Numbered from the stretch's first letter, positions 18,364-27,263 are shown. The stretch is DNA of 58,758 nt from Alkalimonas sp. (GCF_020831925.1 NZ_JAFIFQ010000020.1:1-58758); one strand, 5' to 3'. Program-made: numbers and translations. The notes: a model not told the origin generated them from the letters alone.

Positions 18364-19449
18364 TTAACGAAACTCCCGAATCAGGGTAGGCACCACCATT
18401 CGCTCATTGTTGCGCTTGATGGTGAGCTGAACCACAGTATCAGGCGGGGTCTCGGCAATCACATTCAGTGCATGCTGGGTACTGCGCAACGGTTTGCCAT
18501 CAATTTCCAGTAAAATATCGTTGACCTGAAGCCCGGCCTCAGCCGCTGGGCTGTGCGGGCTGATGGATGTTAGTTGCACGCCATACAGGGTTTGGCCGGT
18601 GGAGATTAGCCGATCGCCAGCCGCATTGATGACAGGCTCTCCATTAACGCCGAGATGTCCGCGGATCACCCGGCCATGCTGGATCAGCTTTTCCATGACC
18701 CGGTAAGCCAATTGGTAAGGCACTGCGAAGAAGATCCCTTGTACATCCTGACTTTGACGTTGGAAGGTGCCGGCATTAATCCCAACCAAAGTGCCGTTGC
18801 TGTTGACCAGAGCGCCGCCGGAATTGCCGGCATTAATGGCCGCATCCATCCGCATAAAATCGATATAACCGCGTGAGCTCAGGCCATCGTTGCCATTAGC
18901 ACTGATAATGCCCTGAGTAATGGTTTGGCCAAGGTTCAGCGGGTTGCCTATGGCGAGCACGACATCCCCCACCTGAGGCTGTAACTCAGGATCCTGCGGG
19001 ATGGCTGGCAGGTTGTCAGCCTCCACATACAAAAGTGCTAAGTCGGTAATTTCATCATGACCTATCAGCAGTGCTTCAAGCCAGCGACCATCTTGTAGCG
19101 CCACTTCGATATGATCAGCGCCATAAACCACATGGTGATTGGTTAAGATGTAGCCTTGCGAGCTCATAATCACGCCAGAGCCGAGCTCCTGTCGCTCTAT
19201 GGTTCGCGCCCGGAGTGAACGTGGGTGGCTGATGGTGGTGCGGGTATAAACATTCACCACCGAAGGTGCTGCCAACCGAACGGCACGGGCATAAGAGACG
19301 GGCGCTGCCTTTTGCACCGCATCATTTGAGGTATGGCTGGGCCAGGGGAAGCGTAGCTGCTCTGGAAACAGCAGCAATAGAATCAGCGCCAGCGCAAGGC
19401 CGTAAGCTACACTTCGCAGTAAAAATAACAGAATCTTGAGCACTGACAT
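18364..19449 (-). CDS. degS: Membrane-anchored stress-sensing protease DegS
   Basis: Inner-membrane HtrA-type protease that starts the RpoE envelope-stress cascade by cutting RseA when its PDZ domain binds misfolded porin tails. From ATG 19449 the protein has 361 residues: one membrane helix (about 8-28), protease domain with triad His106 (TNHHVV), Asp136 (EITDLALL) and Ser210 (NAGNSGGAL), and a single PDZ domain. The TTG at 19461 is an alternative start without a ribosome site. One PDZ and no cleavable signal separate it from DegQ next door. RseA and RpoE are not in the window. Confidence 0.95.
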   Translation of the reverse strand: MSVLKILLFLLRSVAYGLALALILLLLFPEQLRFPWPSHTSNDAVQKAAPVSYARAVRLAAPSVVNVYTRTTISHPRSLRARTIERQELGSGVIMSSQGYILTNHHVVYGADHIEVALQDGRWLEALLIGHDEITDLALLYVEADNLPAIPQDPELQPQVGDVVLAIGNPLNLGQTITQGIISANGNDGLSSRGYIDFMRMDAAINAGNSGGALVNSNGTLVGINAGTFQRQSQDVQGIFFAVPYQLAYRVMEKLIQHGRVIRGHLGVNGEPVINAAGDRLISTGQTLYGVQLTSISPHSPAAEAGLQVNDILLEIDGKPLRSTQHALNVIAETPPDTVVQLTIKRNNERMVVPTLIREFR

Positions 19450-19490
19450 CGGTTTAGCCAACGAGAGAATCTGTTAAGGATACCATTATT

Positions 19491-19526
19491 TACAGAAAAG
19501 CAGTAGCGGGCTAACGCTACTGCTTT
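19491..19526 (-). terminator. Intrinsic terminator of degQ
   Basis: A 12-base-pair perfect stem (AAAGCAGTAGCG with its complement) and a six-base loop, followed on the minus strand by TTTTCTG. It lies between the degQ stop and degS, so degS is probably transcribed separately. Confidence 0.8.
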
Positions 19527-19552
19527 GCACATTACCGATTATGGAAGCGGTG

Positions 19553-20914
19553 TTAGCGGATCAAAACATACAGGGTCTGATTGCCGCGCTGGATATTCAG
19601 GGCGACAACGCCGCGCTGCTCTTGCAAAGCTTTGCGTAGCTCGGCCAGGTTATGGATGCGCTGGCGGTTGACTCCGATGATCACATCGCCTTTTTCAAGA
19701 CCAAGCCGCGCGGCTGGGGCGCTTCGCTCCAACTCACTGATCAATACACCGGCTTTACCATCCTGGGTTTGATCGTTCAATAAGGTGGCGCCTTCAAGCA
19801 TAGGGTGAATGACATTAGCCGCGACCTGGGCTTGCTCCGCCCGACGAAGTGTGACGTCGACATCCATGGTGCGGCCATCACGCAGGATGGATAAGCGTAC
19901 CTCACGGCCAGCGCCTAAAGTCGCGATCTTGGCTCTGAGCTCGCGGAAGTTAATGATACGATTGCCATTCATGCCAACAATGACATCACCGGAGCGCAGA
20001 CCGGCCTCGGCTGCCGCTGAGTCTGGTACTACTTCATTAACAAAAGCACCTTGGGTGACAGACAAGTTCATGGCTTCGGTTAGCTCGGAGGTCACATCAA
20101 TACCACGGATCCCGAGACTGCCACGGCGGATTTCACCAAACTCAATCATTTGATCGACTAAATTTTTCATCATATTGGATGGGATCGCAAACCCAATGCC
20201 GACATTGCCGCCATGCGGCCCCAAAATGGCGGTATTAATACCTATCAGCTCGCCGCGTAAATTGACCAGAGCCCCACCCGAGTTGCCGCTGTTAATAGCC
20301 GCATCGGTCTGGATAAAGTCTTCGTAGCCTTCCATACCCAGATTACCGCGGCCAAGGGCACTGACAATGCCTGAGGTAACCGTTTGTCCAAGCCCAAAAG
20401 GGTTACCGATGGCAATGGCAAAATCACCGACTCTTAGGCGATCCGAATCGGCAATTGGCAAGGCGACCAGATTGTCAGCCTCGATTTGCAGCAAAGCGAT
20501 ATCGCTCTCAGGATCTTCACCAATTTTCTTGGCAGCAAAGGTGCGACCATCCTGCAGGTTAATAATAATATCTGAGGCATCCCGTATCACATGGGCATTG
20601 GTGACGATATAACCTTGCTTGGCATCAATAATAACGCCCGAGCCTAAACCACGAAAAGGGCGTTCTTCACGGAATTCTCCAGGCGCTCTTGGACCAAAAA
20701 AGTGGCGAAAAGCGTCCGGCATGCGTTGGCGTACTTCACGGCTACCCTGCACCGAAATATTGACCACGGCAGGGGTGGCTTGCTCCAGCATCGGAGCCAA
20801 GGTAGGGGTTTCGCCCTGACTGAGCTGACTTAACGGAAGGTTTGCCTGTGCCAGCCCAACAGTTAAAAACAGGCTGGCAAGCAGGCCACTAACAGTAAGG
20901 ATGTTTTTTTTCAT
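19553..20914 (-). CDS. degQ: Periplasmic serine endoprotease DegQ/DegP family
   Basis: Periplasmic HtrA protease-chaperone that degrades damaged envelope proteins. The 453-residue protein has a signal peptide (residues 1-24, ending GLAQA), triad His108 (TNAHVI), Asp138 (ESDIALL) and Ser212 (NSGNSGGAL), and two PDZ domains starting near 265 and 370. The short LA loop (about residues 57-86) fits DegQ better than DegP. Start ATG 20914 has GGAG upstream. The promoter region contains an inverted repeat and a possible RpoE-type promoter. Confidence 0.94.
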   Translation of the reverse strand: MKKNILTVSGLLASLFLTVGLAQANLPLSQLSQGETPTLAPMLEQATPAVVNISVQGSREVRQRMPDAFRHFFGPRAPGEFREERPFRGLGSGVIIDAKQGYIVTNAHVIRDASDIIINLQDGRTFAAKKIGEDPESDIALLQIEADNLVALPIADSDRLRVGDFAIAIGNPFGLGQTVTSGIVSALGRGNLGMEGYEDFIQTDAAINSGNSGGALVNLRGELIGINTAILGPHGGNVGIGFAIPSNMMKNLVDQMIEFGEIRRGSLGIRGIDVTSELTEAMNLSVTQGAFVNEVVPDSAAAEAGLRSGDVIVGMNGNRIINFRELRAKIATLGAGREVRLSILRDGRTMDVDVTLRRAEQAQVAANVIHPMLEGATLLNDQTQDGKAGVLISELERSAPAARLGLEKGDVIIGVNRQRIHNLAELRKALQEQRGVVALNIQRGNQTLYVLIR

Positions 20915-20935
20915 ACACGCAGATCTCCATCTAAC

Positions 20936-20986
20936 ACGCTGAGCATAAAATTTATGATTCAGAATGCTGCTAAAGACGCTCAGCGT
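20936..20986. repeat. Nine-base inverted repeat in the degQ promoter region
   Basis: ACGCTGAGC at 20936-20944 and GCTCAGCGT at 20978-20986 are exact inverted copies 33 bases apart. The spacer holds the near-palindrome ATAAAATTTAT. It could be an operator pair or a leader hairpin. Confidence 0.55.
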
Positions 20987-20999
20987 TCAAAAAAGTTCA
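20972..20999 (-). promoter_or_regulatory. Possible RpoE-type promoter of degQ
   Basis: On the minus strand TGAACTTTT (20999-20991) differs by one base from the sigma-E -35 GGAACTTTT; 16 bases after GAACTT comes TCTTT (20976-20972), matching three of five bases of the -10. It lies about 60 bases before the degQ start. DegS, the activator of RpoE, is the next gene. The -10 is weak, so this is a tentative call. Confidence 0.33.
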
Positions 21000-21016
21000 T
21001 CGGTATCGGGTGAGAT

Positions 21017-21045
21017 ATCATCCAGAAACGTTGTTTCTGGATGAT
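21017..21045. terminator. Strong hairpin between zapG and degQ
   Basis: A perfect 13-base-pair stem (ATCATCCAGAAAC and complement) with a GTT loop, starting 12 bases after the zapG stop. No T-run follows on the minus strand, so it may end the zapG transcript with help of Rho or protect its 3' end. Confidence 0.55.
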
Positions 21046-21057
21046 GTCCGCCTGGCT

Positions 21058-21510
21058 TTAAGCTGACGCAGGCTTTTTCGCGCTCTCTTTTAAAAGGCCA
21101 CTGGCACCGCCGGCATAATCTTTCGGTTGCTCAAAGGACTCAGAAAAGGTTGGTTTGCGTTCGTCCAGCTGGTGGATAGACTGGCGGATCTGGTTGGCGG
21201 TATCGGACGACAAATAGGATATTGGTTCCGACTTCTTTTCCAGCATCGGTTTTTCCACCAGCTCCATCTTACTTTGTTGCAGGTGACTGGCAATTTTGCC
21301 ATAGTTTTGCTGCAACTGAGTTATCAGCTGATTGGTGGTTTCCAGGTGGTTGGAGACATCCGCCCGGTATTTTTTCAGTTGCTCCCGCGTGTCGGTCAGT
21401 TCTTGTTGTAACTGGCTCTGATTGTGTTGCCGCAGGGCAAGAAACCATGCCACCAGACCTCCACAAACAAAGCCAACTGCCAGCCATACTAAAGTCATTG
21501 TTAGGGTCAT
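21058..21510 (-). CDS. zapG: Z-ring/envelope protein ZapG (YhcB, DUF1043)
   Basis: Small inner-membrane protein of the YhcB/ZapG family, implicated in cell division and envelope synthesis balance. The 150-residue protein has one N-terminal membrane helix (residues 5-24), a coiled-coil stretch of about residues 28-85 with NQSQLQQELTDTREQLKKYR and the family ending rich in Ser, Lys and Ala. Start ATG 21510 has GGAG at good spacing. It is divergent from zapE, as in E. coli. Confidence 0.9.
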   Translation of the reverse strand: MTLTMTLVWLAVGFVCGGLVAWFLALRQHNQSQLQQELTDTREQLKKYRADVSNHLETTNQLITQLQQNYGKIASHLQQSKMELVEKPMLEKKSEPISYLSSDTANQIRQSIHQLDERKPTFSESFEQPKDYAGGASGLLKESAKKPASA

Positions 21511-21644
21511 ATTTGCTCCTGCATTAACATCAAACGATTCCTCAATAAGTGTAACCGATTTTTTCAGTTAGAGTGGTAAGGCATGTTAAGATATCACCCT
21601 TGGTTTAATTGTGGCTGAACAGCCTTCTTTCAAGTAGAGCCATT

Positions 21645-22736
21645 ATGCCCTCACCACAGGAAAAATATCAGCAAGATTTGCAACGTGTTGATTTTCAGCC
21701 GGATGCTGCCCAGGCAGAGGCAGTCCGTCACTTACAACGTTTGTACGATGATCTGCTGCAACAGCAACGCCGTCCGCTGGGGTTGTGGCAGCGTTTACTT
21801 GGCAAAAAACCGGAGCAGCCTGTTATTGGCTTGTACTTCTGGGGCGGTGTAGGCCGTGGTAAGACTTATCTGGTGGATACTTTTTATGAATGCCTACCAG
21901 TGCAACGCAAAATGCGGGTGCACTTTCACCGCTTTATGCATCGGGTACATGAAGAGCTAAAAAGCCTGAATAATCAAGCTAATCCACTGGAAATCGTGGC
22001 CGATCGCTTCAAACAACAAGCGGATATTATTTGTTTTGATGAGTTCTTCGTGTCGGATATTACCGATGCAATGTTGCTTGGTACCCTCATGCAGGCCCTG
22101 TTTAGTCGTGGCATTACTCTGGTCGCTACATCGAACATTGAACCCGATGGTTTGTACCGCAACGGTTTGCAGCGAGCGCGTTTTTTACCTGCCATAGAGC
22201 TTATTAAACAACATACGGTGGTGGTGAATGTCGACAGCGGCATTGACTACCGGCTGCGCACTTTAGAGCAAGCTGAAATTTATCATGCCCCGCTTGATCA
22301 GCAGGCTGAATTAAATCTGGCGCAGTACTTCCAGGCGTTATCGGATGAGCCAAGGCAGCAGGATGTGGCGATTGAAGTAGCGAACCGGCAGATCCAGGCC
22401 AGGCATGAAGCTGATGGTGTTGTTTGGTTTGGTTTTCGTGAACTGTGCGAGAGTGCCCGCAGTCAATACGATTACATGGAGCTTAGCCGTTGCTACCACA
22501 CGGTACTGGTATCCGGGGTGAAGGTGATGGGCCAGCACAACGATGATGTGGCGCGTCGCTTTATTGCGCTGGTCGATGAATTTTACGAACGCAATGTCAC
22601 CTTGATTTTATCGGCCGAAGCTGAGCTTGAGGCCTTGTATCAGGGCGGCTTACTCAGTTTTGAATTCAAACGCTGCATCAGCCGTTTGCAGGAAATGCAG
22701 TCGCACGAGTACCTGGCGCGGGCTCATTTGCCGTAG
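21645..22736 (+). CDS. zapE: Cell division AAA ATPase ZapE
   Basis: AFG1-type ATPase that associates with the Z-ring in E. coli and supports growth under low oxygen. From ATG 21645 the product has 363 residues with Walker A GGVGRGKT at 67-74 and Walker B IICFDEFFVSD, then a sensor ATSNIEPDGLYRNGLQRARF. The longer frame from 21609 lacks a ribosome site. It is divergent from zapG and precedes the ribosomal protein operon. Confidence 0.94.
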   Translation: MPSPQEKYQQDLQRVDFQPDAAQAEAVRHLQRLYDDLLQQQRRPLGLWQRLLGKKPEQPVIGLYFWGGVGRGKTYLVDTFYECLPVQRKMRVHFHRFMHRVHEELKSLNNQANPLEIVADRFKQQADIICFDEFFVSDITDAMLLGTLMQALFSRGITLVATSNIEPDGLYRNGLQRARFLPAIELIKQHTVVVNVDSGIDYRLRTLEQAEIYHAPLDQQAELNLAQYFQALSDEPRQQDVAIEVANRQIQARHEADGVVWFGFRELCESARSQYDYMELSRCYHTVLVSGVKVMGQHNDDVARRFIALVDEFYERNVTLILSAEAELEALYQGGLLSFEFKRCISRLQEMQSHEYLARAHLP

Positions 22737-22794
22737 CGAAGAAAAAAATTGATATTTTTTAACCAGAAGGGCTGATCTTTTGCTGCAGATACAT

Positions 22795-22901
22795 TATAAT
22801 GCGCGCCCGGCCTACGTTACAGCCTCTACTGCCCTTTAGCCAGGCAGTAATTGTACTCGAAGGGGTACGGTCACGATACACGCAATAGCCCTGCGGGTAT
22901 C
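22795..22901 (+). promoter_or_regulatory. rplM-rpsI promoter and structured leader
   Basis: A perfect -10 TATAAT (22795-22800) is followed at once by the GC-rich discriminator GCGCGCCCGG, typical of stringently controlled ribosomal promoters; no good -35 is seen. The leader of about 125 bases contains three successive hairpins: 22827-22849 (TACTGCC stem), 22853-22868 (GTACTC stem, GAAG loop) and 22875-22901 (GATAC plus CGCA stems with one mismatch). The ribosome site of rplM is weak. This fits autogenous control by L13, known for the E. coli operon, but the exact site is inferred. Confidence 0.65.
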
Positions 22902-22933
22902 AGGTGTAACTATGTAAGTTTTGGACTATTTAA

Positions 22934-23362
22934 ATGAAAACTTTTACTGCTAAACCAGAAAGCGTTCAACGTGACTGGTACGTTGTTGATGCGGCTGGTA
23001 AGACTCTGGGACGTATCTCAACTGAAATCGCTGCGCGCTTGCGTGGAAAACACAAGCCTGAGTTTACTCCACACGTAGACACCGGTGATTACATCATCGT
23101 GGTCAATGCGGACAAAGTGGTTGTCACTGGCAACAAAGCCAAAGACAAAATGTACTACTCGCACAGTGGTTTCCCTGGTGGCATCAAAGAAATTAACTTT
23201 GAAAAGCTGCTGGCGAAAAAACCTGAAATGGTGTTGGAAAAAGCCATCAAAGGTATGTTGCCAAAAGGTCCATTGGGCCGTGCTATGTTCCGTAAGTTAA
23301 AAGTGTATGCCGGCGCCGAGCATCAGCATGCTGCTCAGCAACCGCAAGTTTTAGACATCTAA
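22934..23362 (+). CDS. rplM: 50S ribosomal protein L13
   Basis: Early-assembly protein of the large subunit, binding 23S rRNA. The 142-residue length is exact for the family. Clear family sequence: [20 protein letters not shown], then [19 protein letters not shown] and [23 protein letters not shown] 22934 has only GGA nearby as ribosome site, consistent with translational control in the leader. rpsI follows after 12 bases. Confidence 0.98.
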   Translation: MKTFTAKPESVQRDWYVVDAAGKTLGRISTEIAARLRGKHKPEFTPHVDTGDYIIVVNADKVVVTGNKAKDKMYYSHSGFPGGIKEINFEKLLAKKPEMVLEKAIKGMLPKGPLGRAMFRKLKVYAGAEHQHAAQQPQVLDI

Positions 23363-23374
23363 TCGGAGCATCCC

Positions 23375-23767
23375 ATGGCACAGAATCAATACTATGGAAC
23401 TGGTCGTCGTAAAAGCTCAACGGCCCGTGTATTTTTAAAAGCCGGCTCAGGCAACATCGTGATCAACAAGCGCTCTATCACTGAGTACTTTGGTCGTGAA
23501 ACTGCCCGCATGGTGGTGATGCAACCACTGGAGCTGGTTGATATGGTTGGCAAATTTGACATGCATATCACCGTCAAAGGCGGCGGTATCAGCGGTCAGG
23601 CCGGCGCTATCCGTCACGGCATTACCCGTGCCTTGATGGAATTTGACGAAACACTGCGTCCAGAGCTGCGTAAAGCTGGCTTCGTGACCCGTGACGCTCG
23701 TCAGGTTGAACGGAAGAAAGTGGGTCTGCGTAAAGCACGTAAACGTCCACAGTACTCCAAGCGTTAA
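23375..23767 (+). CDS. rpsI: 30S ribosomal protein S9
   Basis: Small-subunit protein whose C-terminal tail reaches the P-site tRNA. The 130-residue protein shows [20 protein letters not shown] at the start, [19 protein letters not shown] in the middle and the invariant ending [17 protein letters not shown]. Ribosome site GGAGC precedes the ATG. Co-transcribed with rplM and followed by an intrinsic terminator. Confidence 0.98.
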   Translation: MAQNQYYGTGRRKSSTARVFLKAGSGNIVINKRSITEYFGRETARMVVMQPLELVDMVGKFDMHITVKGGGISGQAGAIRHGITRALMEFDETLRPELRKAGFVTRDARQVERKKVGLRKARKRPQYSKR

Positions 23768-23785
23768 GCTGTATTTACACCAAAG

Positions 23786-23810
23786 AACCCGGCCTTGTGT
23801 CGGGTTTTTT
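23786..23810 (+). terminator. Intrinsic terminator of rplM-rpsI
   Basis: AACCCG pairs with CGGGTT around a nine-base loop and runs into TTTTTT, 19 bases after the rpsI stop. Confidence 0.85.
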
Positions 23811-23835
23811 ATTGCGATTCAGCGGCGGTTAATCC

Positions 23836-23864
23836 TTGTGTAAAGCGTGGCTTTTCATTATGAT
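23836..23864 (+). promoter_or_regulatory. Sigma-70-type promoter candidate for petABC
   Basis: TTGTGT (23836-23841), a 17-base spacer and TATGAT (23859-23864), about 88 bases before the petA start and downstream of the rpsI terminator. Good fit to consensus; no regulator site was recognised. Confidence 0.55.
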
Positions 23865-23951
23865 CGTCGATATTTATTCATTTATAATAATTTGCTGGTA
23901 AACAGCCGCTTAAACCAAGTTGTGATTAAGCGTTAATGTGGAGATGAGTGG

Positions 23952-24542
23952 ATGAGCAACGCGCCTGTAGATCATGGCCGACGCCGCTTCCTGACCATTG
24001 CAACATCGGTCGTGGGCGGAGTAGGGGCCATTGGAGCCGCTGTTCCCTTTATTGCGTCCTGGAGCCCGAGTGAACGGGCTCGCCAGGCTGGTGCTGCAGT
24101 AACTGTAGATGTCAGCAAAATGGAAGAAGGACAGCTGATACGGGTAGAGTGGCGTGGAAAACCGGTCTGGATTGTAAAACGTACCCAGGAAATGATTGAT
24201 TCGCTGCCGGATCATGAAAACCGTCTACGTGATCCTGAATCGAAAGAGCCACAGCAGCCGCATTATGCTCAGAACCGTCACCGCTCGGTGCGTCCTGAGT
24301 TTTTTGTTGCCGTTGGTATCTGTACCCACTTTGGTTGTTCACCGACTTACCTGCCGAATGAGTTTGCCGCTCAGGCCGAGGGTGTTCGTTCTGGCTTCTT
24401 CTGTCCTTGCCATGGTTCGCGTTTCGATATCGCGGGTCGGGTATTCCAGAATGTCCCTGCGCCAACCAACTTAGAAGTTCCTCCGTATATGTATACCGAT
24501 GAATTCGTCATTATGATCGGTGAAGACGAGGAGACGGCCTGA
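23952..24542 (+). CDS. petA: Ubiquinol-cytochrome c reductase Rieske iron-sulfur subunit
   Basis: High-potential 2Fe-2S subunit of the bc1 complex; takes one electron from ubiquinol and passes it to cytochrome c1. The 196-residue protein has a twin-arginine-type N-terminus (RRRFLTIATS, residues 10-19) and membrane anchor, and the cluster ligands Cys124, His126 (CTHFGCSP) and Cys151, His154 (CPCHGSRFD), with the disulphide cysteines 129 and 153. Overlaps petB by one base. Confidence 0.97.
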   Translation: MSNAPVDHGRRRFLTIATSVVGGVGAIGAAVPFIASWSPSERARQAGAAVTVDVSKMEEGQLIRVEWRGKPVWIVKRTQEMIDSLPDHENRLRDPESKEPQQPHYAQNRHRSVRPEFFVAVGICTHFGCSPTYLPNEFAAQAEGVRSGFFCPCHGSRFDIAGRVFQNVPAPTNLEVPPYMYTDEFVIMIGEDEETA

Positions 24543-25810
24543 TGAAAAATCTGATGAACTGGATTGAGTACCGTCTGCCGGTTGTGGAAAAAATGAAAAT
24601 CCACATGACGCAGTATCCGGCACCAAAAAACTTCAACTTTTGGTACTTTTTTGGCTCCTTGGCCATCGTAGTACTGGTAAACCAAATCCTGACCGGTATT
24701 TGGCTGACCATGAATTACGAGCCTTCCGCTGAAGGTGCGTTTCGCTCCATTGAATACATCATGCGGGATGTCGAGTACGGCTGGTTGCTGCGTTACATGC
24801 ACTCCACCGGCGCTTCGGCCTTCTTTGTGGTGGTCTACCTGCATATGCTGCGCGGCATGATGTATGGCTCTTATCAAAAACCACGGGAGCTGCTGTGGAT
24901 CTTTGGTATGCTGATTTATCTGGTGCTGATGGCTGAAGCTTTTATGGGCTACATGCTGCCATGGGGTCAGATGTCGTTCTGGGGTGCTCAGGTCATTATC
25001 TCGATTTTCGGTGTTATTCCCTTTATTGGTGATGATTTAACGCTGTGGATCCGTGGTGACTACGTTATTTCCGGTGCCACCCTAAACCGTTTCTTTGCAC
25101 TGCATGTGATTGCGCTGCCGTTGGTGTTGGTCATTCTGGTGTTCCTGCACATCATGGCATTGCATGAAGTGGGTTCTAACAACCCGGATGGTATCGAGAC
25201 CAAACGCGATAACGATGGCACTGTGCCGGCGGATGCGGTTAGCAAGTTCGAGTTCCACGACAACTTCACCAAGGGTGGCAAGAAAGTCATTATCGACTCG
25301 ATCCCGTTCCATCCTTACTACACGGTGAAAGATCTGGTTGGTTTGGCCGGCTTCTTGTTCCTGTTCGCCTACGTGATTTTCTTTATGCCTGAAGGCGGTG
25401 GCTACTTCCTGGAAGCACCAAACTTTGAGCTGGCCAACCCGATGAAAACACCTGAGCATATTGCTCCGGTCTGGTACTTCACACCTTTCTACGCCATTTT
25501 ACGTGCTGTTCCTAACCCGTTATTTGGTGCTGTGGCGATGTTTGCTGCCATTTTGGCGTTAGCACTGTTGCCATGGATTGATCGCGGCAAAGTGCGTTCA
25601 GTACGCTACCGTTGTGGTTTGCACAAACTGAACTTGGTGAACTTCTGCATCAGCTTTGTGGCACTGGGTATTCTGGGTGTGTTGCCGGCAACACCACTCT
25701 ATACCATCTTGTCACAGCTGTTCTCATTCACTTACTTCGGTTTCTTTATTTTGCTGTGGTTCTACAGTAAGAATGAAAACACCAAGCCATTGCCAGAGAG
25801 GTTGACCTGA
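24542..25810 (+). CDS. petB: Ubiquinol-cytochrome c reductase cytochrome b subunit
   Basis: Membrane core of the bc1 complex with two b hemes and both quinone sites. The 422-residue protein has about eight membrane helices; heme histidines lie in the helix starting YMHSTGASAFFVVVYLHMLR and in LHVIALPLVLVILVFLHIMA. The quinol-oxidation motif appears as PVWYF after the fifth helix. One-base overlaps on both sides (TGATG) couple it to petA and petC. Confidence 0.97.
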   Translation: MKNLMNWIEYRLPVVEKMKIHMTQYPAPKNFNFWYFFGSLAIVVLVNQILTGIWLTMNYEPSAEGAFRSIEYIMRDVEYGWLLRYMHSTGASAFFVVVYLHMLRGMMYGSYQKPRELLWIFGMLIYLVLMAEAFMGYMLPWGQMSFWGAQVIISIFGVIPFIGDDLTLWIRGDYVISGATLNRFFALHVIALPLVLVILVFLHIMALHEVGSNNPDGIETKRDNDGTVPADAVSKFEFHDNFTKGGKKVIIDSIPFHPYYTVKDLVGLAGFLFLFAYVIFFMPEGGGYFLEAPNFELANPMKTPEHIAPVWYFTPFYAILRAVPNPLFGAVAMFAAILALALLPWIDRGKVRSVRYRCGLHKLNLVNFCISFVALGILGVLPATPLYTILSQLFSFTYFGFFILLWFYSKNENTKPLPERLT

Positions 25811-26547
25811 TGTTGAAGCATATTATTTCTGCAGCGGCCTTGCTGGTATCTTCCATCGCATTGGCTGCCGGTCCGAATATTCCACTGGAAAAAGCTCCGG
25901 TTGATATTCGCGATACCGAGTCGTTACAGCGTGGCTTTATGTTGTATCAGAACTATTGTCTGGCCTGCCACCAGATGCAGTATCAGCGCTATGCCCGCAG
26001 CTTCCGTGATTTGAATATTCCGGAAGAGCTGGGCATGGAAAACCTGATGTTTACCGGCACTCGGGTTGGCGATCACATCACCAATACCATGGATCCGGCC
26101 GATGCGGCTGAGTGGTTTGGCGATGCGATCCCGGATTTAACCAATGTAGCGCGGGTTCGCGGTCCAAACTGGATTTATACCTACCTGAAGTCTTTCTACA
26201 AAGACGAGAGCCGTCCTTTTGGGGTCGACAACGATGTGTTTCCAATGGTTGGTATGCCACATGTATTGCAAGAGCTGCAGGGTGTGCCATACAAAGCTTA
26301 TGAAACCCGTCTGGTCGATGGCCAGGAAACTCAGGTCTATGTCGGTATTCGTACCGACGGCTCGGGTGAGATGAGCGAAGAAGAATACGATCGTGCGGTT
26401 GCGGATCTGGTGAACTATCTGGTGTATACTGGTGAGCCCTATCGGCTGGAGTCGGAGCGCCTGGGGATCAAAGTATTGATCTTCCTGGCTATCTTCTTCG
26501 TGTTAGCTTACCTGCTGAAGAAAGAATACTGGAAAGATGTTGACTAA
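25810..26547 (+). CDS. petC: Ubiquinol-cytochrome c reductase cytochrome c1 subunit
   Basis: Periplasmic heme protein, tail-anchored, passing electrons to soluble cytochrome c. The 245-residue protein has a signal peptide ending SIALA, one heme site CLACHQ (Cys50, Cys53, His54), a methionine ligand candidate in VFPMVGMPHVL and a C-terminal membrane helix (LIFLAIFFVLAYLL) with basic end. Completes the petABC operon; cytochrome c itself is elsewhere. Confidence 0.97.
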   Translation: MLKHIISAAALLVSSIALAAGPNIPLEKAPVDIRDTESLQRGFMLYQNYCLACHQMQYQRYARSFRDLNIPEELGMENLMFTGTRVGDHITNTMDPADAAEWFGDAIPDLTNVARVRGPNWIYTYLKSFYKDESRPFGVDNDVFPMVGMPHVLQELQGVPYKAYETRLVDGQETQVYVGIRTDGSGEMSEEEYDRAVADLVNYLVYTGEPYRLESERLGIKVLIFLAIFFVLAYLLKKEYWKDVD

Positions 26548-26576
26548 GCATCTGATTCCAAAAAGTATTTGATTAC

Positions 26577-26600
26577 AGGGGCCTGATGGCCCCTTTGCTG
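26577..26600 (+). terminator. Hairpin terminator or attenuator between petC and sspA
   Basis: AGGGGCC pairs with GGCCCCT around TGAT, then TTGCTGTTT. The T-run is interrupted, so some read-through into sspA is likely. Confidence 0.65.
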
Positions 26601-26623
26601 TTTATTGTAAACCGGAGGAATGC

Positions 26624-27262
26624 ATGGCGATTTCAGCCAATAAACGCCCTGTGATGACATTGTTTTCTGCTGCCGATGATATGTACAGTCATCAGGTGCG
26701 TATTGTACTGGCAGAAAAAGGCGTCAGTGTTGATATTCTCCAGGTCACTCAGGATAACTTGCCTGAGGAGCTGTATGAAGTGAACCCTTATGGCAGCTTG
26801 CCGACCCTGTTGGATCGTGAACTGTCACTGTATCAGGCACAAATTATCATCGAGTACCTGGACGAGCGCTTTCCACATCCACCTCTGATGCCGGTTTATC
26901 CGGTGGCACGTGGTCAGGCACGCCTGATGATGTATCGCATCGAAAAAGACTGGTATGCGCTGGCCGAGCGTATTTTACGCCACGACGACGATGCGGAGCA
27001 GGCGCGACAGGATCTGACGGAAGGATTGCTGGCAGTTGCACCTTTGTTCGATGAGGCTCCCTTCTTTATGAGTGAGGAGTTTGGCCTGGTCGACTGTTAC
27101 ATGGCAGCGTTGCTGTGGCGTTTACCGAAACTGGGTATCGAGCTGTCCGGCCCTGGTAGTAAGACGCTGATGAATTATATGGGACGTTTGTTTGATCGGG
27201 ATTCATTCCTGGCGTCGCTGACGGATGCAGAGCGTGAATACCGGCGCGTGAAAGGGGTCTGA
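26624..27262 (+). CDS. sspA: Stringent starvation protein A
   Basis: RNA-polymerase-associated protein with glutathione-transferase fold, active in stationary and acid stress. The 212-residue protein has the thioredoxin-like N-domain (MTLFSAADDMYSHQVRIVLA, NPYGSLPTLLDRELSLYQA) with no catalytic Ser or Tyr for glutathione, and the helical C-domain including FGLVDCYMAALLWRLP. ATG 26624 follows GGAGG. sspB starts one base after its stop. Confidence 0.96.
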   Translation: MAISANKRPVMTLFSAADDMYSHQVRIVLAEKGVSVDILQVTQDNLPEELYEVNPYGSLPTLLDRELSLYQAQIIIEYLDERFPHPPLMPVYPVARGQARLMMYRIEKDWYALAERILRHDDDAEQARQDLTEGLLAVAPLFDEAPFFMSEEFGLVDCYMAALLWRLPKLGIELSGPGSKTLMNYMGRLFDRDSFLASLTDAEREYRRVKGV

Positions 27263-27263
27263 G

